Assembly: GCF_003332825.1 (NCBI RefSeq)
Contig: NZ_QIRF01000006.1
Coordinates: forward strand, 1 to 64,000
DNA: 64,000 nucleotides
Direction of reading: 5' to 3'
DNA from: Dyella sp. C9
GTDB taxonomy: Bacteria > Pseudomonadota > Gammaproteobacteria > Xanthomonadales > Rhodanobacteraceae
In this document: in pieces, positions 51,745 to 60,561 of the stretch
Layout: every line of letters starts with the position of its first letter
Numbering within the stretch: position 1 is the stretch's first letter
Position numbers and translations under genes: made by a program
Notes under the pieces: model-generated
What the model was told of the DNA's origin: nothing
Seen by the model: only the letters and a program-made list of their open reading frames with translations
Database searches by the model: none

Positions 51745-53645
51745 TTGAAGCGAACCATCCATTGCCCTCGACCATTCGCAATCTGGAAAATCGAGCAGCT
51801 TTTGAGCTTGCATGGCTCATGGATCAAGGCCGAGTTAGTTCTCATGGGAAACGCGGGGAACCAGGGGATCCCTCCTCACATCAGGCATTCAGTGCTTCCC
51901 AACGCCTCCCCAGGGGCCGCGTAGAGGTGGGGAAACACGGCAGTACCGGCCGATACGAGCTTGTCACCAGTGGAACAGATCGCGATCCCGGCGTGTACTG
52001 GATCGGCATTGACGATGATGGAGTGGACAAACAGCCCGAATGGATATGCGAGCCTTTGCTAGTACAGGCGAACACTCGCAACAACGTGGGCTCAGACTGG
52101 GGACGACTCTTGGTCTTTTCCGACCGTGATGGCCGAGAGCATCGCTGGGCCATGCCGATGTCGATGCTGGCGAGCGACGGCGCTGAGCTGCGTTCAGAAC
52201 TATTGAGGCTTGGGTTAACCATCGACCCCGACACTCGCCGACGCCAGCATTTGAACCGATATATCCAAAAAATTGAGGCCGCCGAGACCGCTCTATGCGT
52301 TGCGCGTACTGGTTGGCACGGCAACGCATTTGTGTTGCCAGACAAAACCTATAACGCAGGGCCCGAGCCGGTGATCTATCAAGCAACATCGTTGGAAGGC
52401 ATCGCCCTCGCCTCGGCAGGCACTTTGGATGATTGGCGGTCGCATGTAGCCAAACCGTGCGCAGGCAACAGCCGTCTCGTGCTCGCGATATCAGCAGGAT
52501 TCGCTGGTCCTTGTCTGGGGTTGCTGGGCGTAGAAGGTGGTGGCCTGCATTTGCGAGGTGGTTCGAGCGTAGGTAAAACGACCGCACTCCAAGTCGCCGC
52601 ATCACTTTTCGGCAAGCCTGAGTTTGTGCGCACCTGGCGGCAAACTGACAATGCTCTAGAGGGGGTGGCACCATTGCATTCAGATTTGCTTTTGATCCTC
52701 GACGAAATCGGACAGCTTGATCCTCGAAAGGCCGGCGAGGTCGCCTACATGCTTGGCAACGGACAAGGTAAAGGTCGCGCGAACCGGCGTGGAGATGCCA
52801 GGGCAGCAGCCCGTTGGCGGCTGCTGTTCCTGTCTTCCGGAGAGGTCAGTCTTAGCGATTTGATTGCGCAGGCTGGAGGCACGGTTCGAGCCGGTCAAGA
52901 GGTGCGCGTTATCGACATACCCGCGGACGCTGGCAAGGGGCTTGGCTTACTCGAACGGGTTCCGGGCGGGACTGCCCCGGGTGTTTTTGCGGACAAACTG
53001 AAGATGGCTGCCGCGACGCACTACGGCCACGCTCTACCGGCGTTCCTGGAAAAACTGCCCCAAGATACTCATGCGGCTCGCGAGCAGCTCCTTTCTATAC
53101 GCGATGACATCGCACACCAGCTTGTTGGCGACATTGCTGATGGCCAGGTGCGTCGAGTCGCTCAACGATTTGGTCTCATTGCAGCGGCCGGCACTTTGGC
53201 GACGCAATTCGGGCTGACAGGGTGGGCGCGCGAGGAAGCCGAGAAAGCCACGCGAATCTGCTTTGATGCGTGGCTAGCTGCAAGGGGAACGAAAGGAAAC
53301 GCAGAACCAATCGCCATGCTTAGGCAAGTAAAGGCATTTCTCGATACACATGGCGAATCACGCTTCACGCCGTGGTACGTCGATGAAAAGACACCACGCA
53401 CAATCAATAAGGCAGGGTTTCGTAGGGATGCAGACGAAGGTCCCGAATATTTCGTGGAGGTGGAAGCCTTTCGGCGCGAGGTAACCAAGGGCTTCGACTA
53501 CAAGGCGGTGGCATCCACACTTGCCGAGCACGGTGCCCTGCGCCTAGGCGGCGATGGCCGACTGGAAAGGAAAGTGCTCTTGCCGGATCGCCGAAACACT
53601 CGGGTGTACCAAATCAATTCCAAGCTCTGGGCGTTGGATCTGTAA
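51741..53645 (+). CDS. DUF927-domain helicase-like replication protein
   Basis: The 634-residue protein matches the DUF927 family of helicase-like ATPases in mobile elements. It has LHLRGGSSVGKTTALQVAAS as Walker A (about residues 273-281) and DLLLILDEIGQ as Walker B (about 316-322). The region from residue 185 on (VARTGWHGNAFVLPDKTYNA) is the typical N-terminal part. It presumably unwinds the island's origin with the two zinc proteins. No primase catalytic domain is visible in the protein or its neighbours. Confidence 0.85.
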   Translation: MIEANHPLPSTIRNLENRAAFELAWLMDQGRVSSHGKRGEPGDPSSHQAFSASQRLPRGRVEVGKHGSTGRYELVTSGTDRDPGVYWIGIDDDGVDKQPEWICEPLLVQANTRNNVGSDWGRLLVFSDRDGREHRWAMPMSMLASDGAELRSELLRLGLTIDPDTRRRQHLNRYIQKIEAAETALCVARTGWHGNAFVLPDKTYNAGPEPVIYQATSLEGIALASAGTLDDWRSHVAKPCAGNSRLVLAISAGFAGPCLGLLGVEGGGLHLRGGSSVGKTTALQVAASLFGKPEFVRTWRQTDNALEGVAPLHSDLLLILDEIGQLDPRKAGEVAYMLGNGQGKGRANRRGDARAAARWRLLFLSSGEVSLSDLIAQAGGTVRAGQEVRVIDIPADAGKGLGLLERVPGGTAPGVFADKLKMAAATHYGHALPAFLEKLPQDTHAAREQLLSIRDDIAHQLVGDIADGQVRRVAQRFGLIAAAGTLATQFGLTGWAREEAEKATRICFDAWLAARGTKGNAEPIAMLRQVKAFLDTHGESRFTPWYVDEKTPRTINKAGFRRDADEGPEYFVEVEAFRREVTKGFDYKAVASTLAEHGALRLGGDGRLERKVLLPDRRNTRVYQINSKLWALDL

Positions 53646-54035
53646 GACCGAACACCAGTGTGGGTGTCATCACCCTACACTCCCCATGATTCAATCGTTG
53701 GGGAGCGGCCGGGGAATCGCAAACGGCTTCAGCCAGCGGTTCCCCAACATCCCTGCAATCCCCAATCATTGGCAACGATTGCGCATCGGCGGCATGCTGC
53801 TGACGCACTCGATAAATGGGTCCTTCCCGCGGCCGTACCCTCCGCGGGGACCAGGACGCCGCCGCGTTCCTCATGTGAGTGGCAGCAGGATTCTGGCTTT
53901 TCGTTTACCAAGCGAATTTCTTAAACCCGCACCAAACAAGGAAAATTTCGGCTCGCCAAAATAAAAACGAGTGAGCCCTTAGAGGGCTCGTCTGCGTCGC
54001 ACCTAATATCTCGCATCACGCGTGAGGCGACGGTT
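53646..54035. other. 390-base non-coding region after the replication block
   Basis: No gene is supported. Near 53680-53766 are several copies of a TTGGGGA-type motif (TTGGGGA at 53698, its complement TCCCCAA at 53741 and 53759, plus GGGGAATC at about 53711), which could be iterons of an origin. The stem GAGCCCT / AGGGCTC at 53973-53989, followed on the minus strand by T-rich sequence, is listed separately as a terminator. Confidence 0.4.
53963..53989 (-). terminator. Terminator for the minus-strand secreted-protein gene
   Basis: The stem GAGCCCT / AGGGCTC with loop CTA on the minus strand is followed after a few bases by TTTTTAT. It lies about 45 bases after the stop of the gene at 54036-54857. 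Confidence 0.6.
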
Positions 54036-54857
54036 TTACGAATCGCGACAACCGCCTGCATACTCGATCACCTGCCAACCTTGATCATCTGACAAAACTA
54101 CACCGACGCGCTCGTTAGCCCCTGATTCGGATGGCTCTTTGCCATCTTTATAGATGGTCCTATAGGCGATTACGTATTCATCGCGTCCCGCTATTGCCTG
54201 TTTTGCGGGAAGAATAGTCATCTCGGAAGGAACGAGATCACGCTTCACTATGGGTAAACACTTGCTCAGTTGATCGCTCATCGCATCAATCGCTGCATGC
54301 TCAGTGATCAGAGCCCTCAGGCTATCGTCCTCCATGCGATAAGCTCCAGCGTAGTTTCCAGCATCGAGGGTTTTAAGAAATCGAGTAGCGAATTGCTCAG
54401 CCTTTTCTTTTGGATAAACAACCTTCTTCGGTGCGAGAAAATTTAGCTGAACACGCTTTTCTGCGGGTACGTTCTGCGACTTCTGAGTATCCTGCAGGTA
54501 CTCCAAAAGCCGATCGAAAACAGCACGCTTGCAATCCTGCGTATCATGACGGACCCCTTGCAACTGCTCTCGAAGAGGACCCGCATACTTACCGCCGTTG
54601 AGGCCCGCGTTGCCGGCGACTTTTGCGTCTATCAACTTTCGAAAGAAGCTTCCTAGTGGGGCGTCAACTGCTACGGAAGCAGAACCTTCAACGTTCCAAC
54701 CAGAGCTGGGAACATCACCGCAAATTTGCGTCGCGGTTTGACTCAATATCCCAAAGACGGCCGATGTTTCGTCAACTTGAGCTGGAACAGCAGCTGCCTG
54801 CGCCGCAAAAAAAAATGCAAGCGTCGCCACTACGCTTTTGCTAGAAAGCCGATTCAT
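54036..54857 (-). CDS. Secreted protein of unknown function, possible DUF4019 domain
   Basis: The 273-residue protein has a signal peptide (VVATLAFFFAAQAAAVPAQ, cleavage near residue 24) and no other membrane segment. The C-terminal region (about residues 150-270) has FLKTLDAGNYAGAYRM and a beta-rich tail ending GWQVIEYAGGC, which recalls the DUF4019 pattern of periplasmic domains. The N-terminal region is not recognised. It is isolated between the replication block and the DUF2971 gene. Function unknown. Confidence 0.6.
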   Translation of the reverse strand: MNRLSSKSVVATLAFFFAAQAAAVPAQVDETSAVFGILSQTATQICGDVPSSGWNVEGSASVAVDAPLGSFFRKLIDAKVAGNAGLNGGKYAGPLREQLQGVRHDTQDCKRAVFDRLLEYLQDTQKSQNVPAEKRVQLNFLAPKKVVYPKEKAEQFATRFLKTLDAGNYAGAYRMEDDSLRALITEHAAIDAMSDQLSKCLPIVKRDLVPSEMTILPAKQAIAGRDEYVIAYRTIYKDGKEPSESGANERVGVVLSDDQGWQVIEYAGGCRDS

Positions 54858-55152
54858 ATTTTCCCCTGTTCTTTCCTAGGTGCTGCCCTACGCAGTTCCT
54901 ACACCAATAGCCTAACGGTTTGTTCCTATAGCACTCAATCGCGGCATTAACTCATCGCCGCCCACGTTCTCCTGTGCGAATGACCGGTAAGTCATTGATG
55001 CATAAGTAATGAAATCTCCGTCTACATCCATTGATGCTGGCGAATGAAGCTCGCTTCTTGCCCGACCGATGGGTGACCGCGAAAATACCCGTGCCGGCCC
55101 TATCGCCGGTCAAACCGGCCAATTCGGATCGGCGGCACTGGGGGGCAAAACG

Positions 55153-56115
55153 ATGGATGACGAGCAGCTTTTGGCTGCATTCTCAAGTTGGTGGGAAGAC
55201 GCCAATACCGACAAGGACTACCCAAAGAAGCGTCCCATCCTTGCCCACTACACTTCGATTCAGACACTCGAAGCAATTGTTAAGGGCAATGAGCTTTGGC
55301 TATCAAACCCTCTCCTGATGAATGACACACAGGAGCTAAGGCACGGCCTTGACCTCGCCCGCTGGGCAATTCAAGAAAGCAAAGACCTCAAAGCTGTGTT
55401 TGGCGAGTCTGGCGCCAATCAACTACTGCAGGCCTTTCAGGCTGAGCACCACCGCTATGGGACCAAGCACGCCTTTGACACCTATATCGCATCGTTTTCG
55501 GAACATGGGGCGGAAGACGAGGATGGGCTGTTGTCGATGTGGCGCGGATACGGAGGCAACGGGAGCGGCGCCGCCCTCATATTCAAGACGACCGACTTAG
55601 AGCCGCCAGATCATCAATCACCGCTAATCCTGTCACGAGTCCATTACGGCACCGACGACGAGCGCCTTACTTGGACTAATTGCAAGCTCGAAGATTTCTG
55701 CCGTCTGTCAGTGAACGCCAATCTGACTAAAGGCCCCTTCGGCAAGCTCGGGGAGATCTTGTTCAATCGGTTCTTAGTCGCAGCACTTGTCTCTAAGCAC
55801 AAAGGGTTTGAAGAAGAAAAGGAGTGGCGTGCGATCTATCTCACATACCTGGATACAACGCAGAGCTATTCCAATCGATTTCACTACTCCAACGGTCCTC
55901 GCGGCGTCGAACCAAAATTTCGACTTAGTTTCGGAAGTCACCCCGAGTTTGGGGGCGATCTAACGATGGAAATGCTGGTAACAAAAATTCTTCTCGGCCC
56001 AACCGCCGCAACTATGATCTCCATCGCTTCCGTCCAGCGCATGCTGGAGCTGCTCCAGCGGCCGGAATTGGCCAAACGCGTTCGAGCGTCCGGCATCCCC
56101 TATCGGGCCCAATAG
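55153..56115 (+). CDS. DUF2971-domain protein
   Basis: The 320-residue cytoplasmic protein matches the DUF2971 family: ILAHYTSIQTLEAIVKGNEL, LWLSNPLLMNDTQELRHGLD and later SMWRGYGGNGSGAALIFK and EEEKEWRAIYLTY. The family is frequent in islands and near defence genes; function is not established to my knowledge. The ATG at 55153 fits the family start, although the frame is open back to 55069. It is the last gene before the right island end. Confidence 0.8.
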   Translation: MDDEQLLAAFSSWWEDANTDKDYPKKRPILAHYTSIQTLEAIVKGNELWLSNPLLMNDTQELRHGLDLARWAIQESKDLKAVFGESGANQLLQAFQAEHHRYGTKHAFDTYIASFSEHGAEDEDGLLSMWRGYGGNGSGAALIFKTTDLEPPDHQSPLILSRVHYGTDDERLTWTNCKLEDFCRLSVNANLTKGPFGKLGEILFNRFLVAALVSKHKGFEEEKEWRAIYLTYLDTTQSYSNRFHYSNGPRGVEPKFRLSFGSHPEFGGDLTMEMLVTKILLGPTAATMISIASVQRMLELLQRPELAKRVRASGIPYRAQ

Positions 56116-56195
56116 GCAGCCGATCATTGCCTAAAAATGCCGTCGTCGAGCGCTGCGCCCGTCCGGCGCCATCAAGCACTAGCACCGCCTGTCTG

Positions 56196-56219
56196 TTGGT
56201 ATATTTGATGGTATCTGTG
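56196..56219. promoter_or_regulatory. Right arm-type site
   Basis: TTGGTATATTTGATGGTATC then TGTG matches the left site at 42441-42464 at 20 of 24 positions in the same orientation. It lies 37 bases inside attR. It is a candidate integrase arm-binding site. Confidence 0.55.
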
Positions 56220-56255
56220 ACAGATGAACAAAGTATTCGTTACCAAATATAGATT

Positions 56256-56272
56256 TTCGAGTCCTATCACCG
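56256..56272 (+). other. attR core
   Basis: TTCGAGTCCTATCACCG exactly repeats the tRNA-Leu segment at 42292-42308. One G is missing directly after the core compared with the tRNA copy. No tRNA body precedes it, so it is a displaced tRNA tail. Confidence 0.88.
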
Positions 56273-56283
56273 TACCACGTATC

Positions 56284-56312
56284 AAAAAAGCCCGCTTCAG
56301 GCGGGCTTTTTT
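56284..56312 (+). terminator. Rho-independent terminator right of attR
   Basis: The stem GCCCGC / GCGGGC with loop TTCAG is flanked by A6 and T6. It sits 12 bases after attR, where the original tRNA-Leu terminator would be before island insertion. Confidence 0.85.
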
Positions 56313-56668
56313 GTGCCCGTACGTCACCACTCGCACCGACAGCAGATACGCGCACGGTCAACCAGGGTTTCGGGAAAGCGTTTCGAGGGAACGCTCTGTT
56401 CCGGATGGATCCGCGAACTGAGCATCCTGCGTGTGCACGCCATGCCGGAGGCCTACTGGATATGGCTTTGGTCATCGCGCATTGCCTTTGCAGTATCGGC
56501 CTGCCGCCGAACCTGGATGCCACAACAGGGCCCGGCCTCACCAGGCCGCCCAACCGCTGGATGCAAGTTCTCGTTGGGCTGGCAATCACGAGTTGAATTC
56601 TCTCGCCACTCAAGGCCATCCTTGGCGCCAACGACGACAACACCACCAAGAGGCATGCGCACAGAGCG

Positions 56669-57097
56669 ATGTCACATCTGTCCCATCAAGCACTTGTCAC
56701 GCGCTTTGCCTCGTTTGCCGGGCTATCGATCGCCGCCAACATGGGCGTCCAGCACCAGATGATTCTTCGCTATGACGGCGCGTACAGCCCTATCGTTGCC
56801 TTGGCGATGGGCACTCTGGCCGGGCTGATGCTGAAGTACACGCTCGACAAGCGGTACATCTTCCGTTACGAGACTCGCCACGCGGGACACGATGCGCTCA
56901 CCTTCTTCGCTTACGCGAGCATGGGCATAGTCACCACCGCCATCTTCTGGACCGCCGAAATCCTCGGCGGGTACGTCACGAGCGGGGAAATGGGGCGCTA
57001 TGCCGGCGGCACGCTTGGCCTGATCACCGGCTACGTCACCAAGTACTTCCTGGACAAGCGCTTTGTCTTTTCCAAGAAGCAACTCGTGAGGTTCTAA
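56669..57097 (+). CDS. GtrA-like flippase
   Basis: The 142-residue protein has four membrane helices and the GtrA family ending YVTKYFLDKRFVFSKK (about residues 118-134), with a similar internal LKYTLDKRYIF. GtrA-type proteins help move undecaprenyl-linked sugars across the inner membrane for O-antigen or glycan decoration. Its stop overlaps the next ATG by one base, so it is coupled to the glycosyltransferase. Confidence 0.85.
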   Translation: MSHLSHQALVTRFASFAGLSIAANMGVQHQMILRYDGAYSPIVALAMGTLAGLMLKYTLDKRYIFRYETRHAGHDALTFFAYASMGIVTTAIFWTAEILGGYVTSGEMGRYAGGTLGLITGYVTKYFLDKRFVFSKKQLVRF

Positions 57098-59052
57098 TGC
57101 GTCCCATCCGTCTCGACATCCTTCCGCTGGTCGTCCCGTGCTTTTTCGCCGGCGCCCTCGGGGCCGGCCATATCACCTTGTGGGCCGGCCGATTCTCCGC
57201 AGCTCCCCTGGCTATCGTGTTCGTGGTGATCTTCGGCGCATTGATCGCCACGTGCCTGCGGTACGGCACTTCAAGCGCGCCGGGTCAGGGGCAGGCACTC
57301 CCCCTGCGCGTGCGCGATCACCTCCCTGGCCTCTTGCTTGGCGTGCTCTTGCCATTGGCACTACGCCTGCCGACCTTCCTCAATGCTCCCGCCGGGGGAG
57401 ACGCGCTGGCCTATCATCTGCCCATGGCCGCGCAATGGGTGCAGCAAGGCAGCATGCTCGCGTCGGATGCCCGCTGCTGGTTCTATCCCGGCAACATGGA
57501 ATTGCTGCTCGCCGAAATATTTGTCCTCACCCGACATGACACCTGGTGGGCACTCCTGGACGTCTTGTCGTGGCTCTGGCTATACGGTGCGCTGCATTCG
57601 CTGATGGCACGCATGTGTGACAAACGGACGGCGGGACTGGTCGTGGCGGCCATCATGCTCAGCCCGGTATTCGTCAACCAACTTGGGCAAGCCGGCAACG
57701 ACCTGTTTCTCTCCGCAGCCATTCTCTCCGCCTTCGTCGCACTGCTGGCATATCTGGACAAGCCGTCCCTGCCTGGCTGGATCATCTGTGCCGGCTGGAT
57801 ATCGGTGGTGCTTGGCACCAAGTACGTCGGCCTGCCAGTCGCTGCAGTCCTGTGCGTGCCCTTGCTCTATTCGCTGTGGCAGCACAAGGATGTTCGGCGC
57901 CCCAAGCTGGCGATCGCCGCGGTGCCACTGGCGTTGCTGGGGGCAAGCTTCTATCTGCGCAATGCACTCTTGACCGGTAACCCGCTCTATCCCTCCGGAG
58001 TAAGCCTGCTCGGGCACTCCCTGTTGCCATGGGGCGATACAGGCCCGCTGGTGGCGGTGCTGAACACCGTCGTGCCCATGGAGATGCGAGCCACATCGTT
58101 TTTTGGCATGCCGCAACACCTTCATGCGCTGATGCTTGGATTGCGGGCCTGCTGGGAACACTATTTACTGCTCCCCGGCGTGGTGATGACTGTCCTGGCG
58201 ACTTGGCTGTGCCGTGTAGTGAATCCTGCACTGCCGCGCGCTGCCGTATTGCCAGGCCGTGCCCAGGCCTGGCTTTGGGCCGTGGCGCTCGTGATCTTGG
58301 CCCTTTACTTCACCATGCCCTTCACCATCGAGAACATCCCTGGCACGGCGAACCAGATCAGCAACGGTGCCTCGTTGCGCCTTGCACAACCAGCCCTTGC
58401 GCTACTGGTGGCGGCAGCCATTGCATGCGCGCCCGTGTCGGCCGTGCCCGTCATCGCCGCCAGCGCACTGGCCTACGATGGCATCAACCTCATGATGCTG
58501 AATGCGCCGGCCATGATAGCGATCGAAGCCGCAGGCCTGCCTCTTCTGCTGGTGCTGGTGTGGACATTGGATTCGGGCCACGAGCGTGCCCGTGATTCAG
58601 TGGCATCCTTGTCCACGCAAGCCTTTGGCGTGGCAGCGGCATTGTTCGTTGCGGGCGCGCTGTGGCGAACCACATCCAATTGCCGCGAAGTTTGCAGCGC
58701 AAACATGTACACCTATGGCGGCAAGACCAAGGTCGCGCAATGGTTGCTGCAACCAGAACGTGCCGGATCGACCATCGCCGCCACAATGACGCTGCGCATT
58801 TATCCGCTTGTCGGGCATCGATTCCAGAATCGCGTGATAGCCCTCAACCCCACGCCAACGCCCAACGACATGAACCGGGCGATCGCGCAAGCACATGCCC
58901 GGTTCATCGTCATTTCACGCGAAACCGGCGATGTGCACAGTCCCACCTTCGGGGAGTGGCCCGATCCCTTGAGCTACTTACCCCGGCTTGAATCGCGGGG
59001 TTACCGGCTGGTATTCGACGACGGCTTCGCCAAGGTATTCGCCGGCCCTTGA
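57097..59052 (+). CDS. Large membrane GT-C glycosyltransferase-like protein
   Basis: The 651-residue protein has about 11 to 13 membrane helices and a periplasmic C-terminal domain. The first loop has NAPAGGDALAYHLPMAAQWV (about residues 92-111), with the acidic residue and the Y-H typical of dolichyl-phosphate-sugar-type GT-C enzymes. It probably transfers a lipid-linked sugar on the periplasmic side, with the GtrA-like protein as flippase. The acceptor is unknown and no GtrB-like synthase lies next to it. Confidence 0.75.
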   Translation: MRPIRLDILPLVVPCFFAGALGAGHITLWAGRFSAAPLAIVFVVIFGALIATCLRYGTSSAPGQGQALPLRVRDHLPGLLLGVLLPLALRLPTFLNAPAGGDALAYHLPMAAQWVQQGSMLASDARCWFYPGNMELLLAEIFVLTRHDTWWALLDVLSWLWLYGALHSLMARMCDKRTAGLVVAAIMLSPVFVNQLGQAGNDLFLSAAILSAFVALLAYLDKPSLPGWIICAGWISVVLGTKYVGLPVAAVLCVPLLYSLWQHKDVRRPKLAIAAVPLALLGASFYLRNALLTGNPLYPSGVSLLGHSLLPWGDTGPLVAVLNTVVPMEMRATSFFGMPQHLHALMLGLRACWEHYLLLPGVVMTVLATWLCRVVNPALPRAAVLPGRAQAWLWAVALVILALYFTMPFTIENIPGTANQISNGASLRLAQPALALLVAAAIACAPVSAVPVIAASALAYDGINLMMLNAPAMIAIEAAGLPLLLVLVWTLDSGHERARDSVASLSTQAFGVAAALFVAGALWRTTSNCREVCSANMYTYGGKTKVAQWLLQPERAGSTIAATMTLRIYPLVGHRFQNRVIALNPTPTPNDMNRAIAQAHARFIVISRETGDVHSPTFGEWPDPLSYLPRLESRGYRLVFDDGFAKVFAGP

Positions 59053-59157
59053 GCCCCAGGGGCCTCGATTTTCGTTCCTGTCGGAACGACAGCCGACACG
59101 TGACGGCCGACGTGCCACTGCCCCTCTCCGCCTATCGCCGGCACCAGTTACTTCACC

Positions 59158-60510
59158 TCAATGATGAGCCACTCGCCGCCGCAGCGAGCGGCGAGTGCCT
59201 TTGCTGACCACAGAGCCTCGCACCCTCACCAGCGCGAACAGCGGCGTCGACAGCAGCATGACGATGAAAGCCTGCCGATCGAGTTGGGCCGATTGGCCCA
59301 GTACCACACCCACGCAATAGGCACAGGCCAGCAGGCCAACCACCACCAGGAAGCGCTGCTTGATCGGCGTCAACCCGATGGTGCGATTGAGGCGCCACAT
59401 GGAAACCACCGAATAGATGTAGGGCAACGCCATCAGCACGACGGTGGCGCTGGTGATGGTGGCGAACTGTGTCGCGACATTGGGCGAGGTGGTCAGCGCC
59501 AGCAATATCGTCATCAAGACGCCGGTGACGACGAGGTTGCGCGCCGGCATGCCGTGCTCGTTGGTGACGGCGAAGCTGGTGGCGAACATGCCGTCCTGCG
59601 CGGCCGCCTGGGCTGATTGCGCGACGATCAATATCCACCCCACCAGGGCTCCTGCCGCCTTGAGGATGGCTGCGAGGGAAATGGCCACTGCAGCCCACTT
59701 GCCCAGCATGACGCGCGCGGCATCGGCGAACGGTGCGCCGGAGCCACGCAGTTCCTCGTTGGGGAGCAAGCCCATCATCACCGTGCAGCACACCACGTAG
59801 ATCAGGGTGGAGATGACCAGGCCGATGACCGTAGCCAACGGAACGTTGCGCTTGGGATTGTCGATGACGCCAGCCGACACCGCGGCACTCTCAACGCCGA
59901 GGAACGCCCATAGCGCGATCGAGGCGCTGCGGTCGATCGCCGACAGCAAGGGCAGGTTGCCGGGATTCCAGCCGGCCAGGAACAGCTCCGGCTTGAACCA
60001 GAGCCAGCCGAGCACCCCGACGAAGGCAATCGGCAGGATGCCGGCCACGGTGCTTATCGTCGTGAAGTGCCCCACTACATTGGCTCCACGCGTATTGAGC
60101 CAGATGAACAGCCAGATGATTCCCGCGGTACAGGCGTTGGCGAACCAGGGGGTCTTCAACACCGGGAAAAACACGGCCAGGTATCCGGTCACCGATACGG
60201 CGATCGCCACATTGCCGATGACGTTGGCGCCCCAGTAGAGGAAATTGGTCTGGAACGCCGCGAACGGTCCCATGTGGTCGCGCGCGTAGGCATAGGGACC
60301 ACCCGCCTGAGGCTCGACCATGCCAAGATGGGCAAACACCAGTCCAAGGGCGCTGGCCCCGATGGCCGCAGCGATCCAGCCCAGCAGCGAGATGCTGCCA
60401 ATGTTCGCCAGGCTGGAGGGCAACAGGAACAGGCCTGTGCCGACCATGTTGGCAACCACCAGCGAGGATGCCCCAAGCAGCCCCATTTTCTTGACGGGTT
60501 CCAATGCCAT
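59158..60510 (-). CDS. AdiC-like basic amino acid / polyamine antiporter (APC family)
   Basis: The 450-residue protein has 12 membrane helices and aligns closely with the arginine:agmatine antiporter AdiC. It keeps VGTGLFLLPSSLANIGSISL (helix 1), FLYWGANVIGN with the substrate-gate tyrosine, LWAFLGVESAAVSAGVIDNP with the helix 6 tryptophan and ALVGWILI with the helix 8 tryptophan. No decarboxylase gene is adjacent, so the exchanged pair is unknown. It lies 51 bases after the DcaP-like porin gene and probably shares its operon. Confidence 0.88.
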   Translation of the reverse strand: MALEPVKKMGLLGASSLVVANMVGTGLFLLPSSLANIGSISLLGWIAAAIGASALGLVFAHLGMVEPQAGGPYAYARDHMGPFAAFQTNFLYWGANVIGNVAIAVSVTGYLAVFFPVLKTPWFANACTAGIIWLFIWLNTRGANVVGHFTTISTVAGILPIAFVGVLGWLWFKPELFLAGWNPGNLPLLSAIDRSASIALWAFLGVESAAVSAGVIDNPKRNVPLATVIGLVISTLIYVVCCTVMMGLLPNEELRGSGAPFADAARVMLGKWAAVAISLAAILKAAGALVGWILIVAQSAQAAAQDGMFATSFAVTNEHGMPARNLVVTGVLMTILLALTTSPNVATQFATITSATVVLMALPYIYSVVSMWRLNRTIGLTPIKQRFLVVVGLLACAYCVGVVLGQSAQLDRQAFIVMLLSTPLFALVRVRGSVVSKGTRRSLRRRVAHH

Positions 60511-60561
60511 GGCAGATCCTCGGTGATCAACGCAGGGCCAGGCTCTGTGGCCTGCGGCCGA

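Larger units (their letters stand above)
42292..56272. mobile_element. Genomic island in tRNA-Leu (P4-like integrative element)
   Basis: The element is bounded by the 17-bp direct repeat TTCGAGTCCTATCACCG at 42292-42308 (in tRNA-Leu) and 56256-56272. It starts with a P4-type integrase reading away from the tRNA. It has two AlpA-like regulators, a primase-like/DUF927 replication block and a cargo region with nuclease, MazG, HEPN-like and DUF2971 genes. Its GC content is visibly lower than that of both flanks. No capsid, tail or conjugation genes are present, so it resembles a P4-like satellite or an integrative island that relies on a helper. Confidence 0.9.
56116..56668. other. 553-base right end of the island and junction, no gene
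   Basis: The stretch holds the right arm-type site, attR and a terminator, listed separately. From about 56320 to the GtrA start it is chromosome-like and GC-rich, with no supported gene. A palindrome ATCTGTGACAGAT sits at 56213-56225 over the right arm site. Confidence 0.6.

Noticed and set aside
53554..53964. 136-codon frame after the DUF927 gene
   Set aside because: It overlaps the DUF927 3' end, lacks a ribosome-binding site and reads as low-information sequence; the candidate origin repeats lie in it.
42292..56272. CRISPR array, insertion sequence or complete prophage in the island
   Set aside because: No spaced direct repeats, no transposase and no capsid, portal or tail genes were seen.
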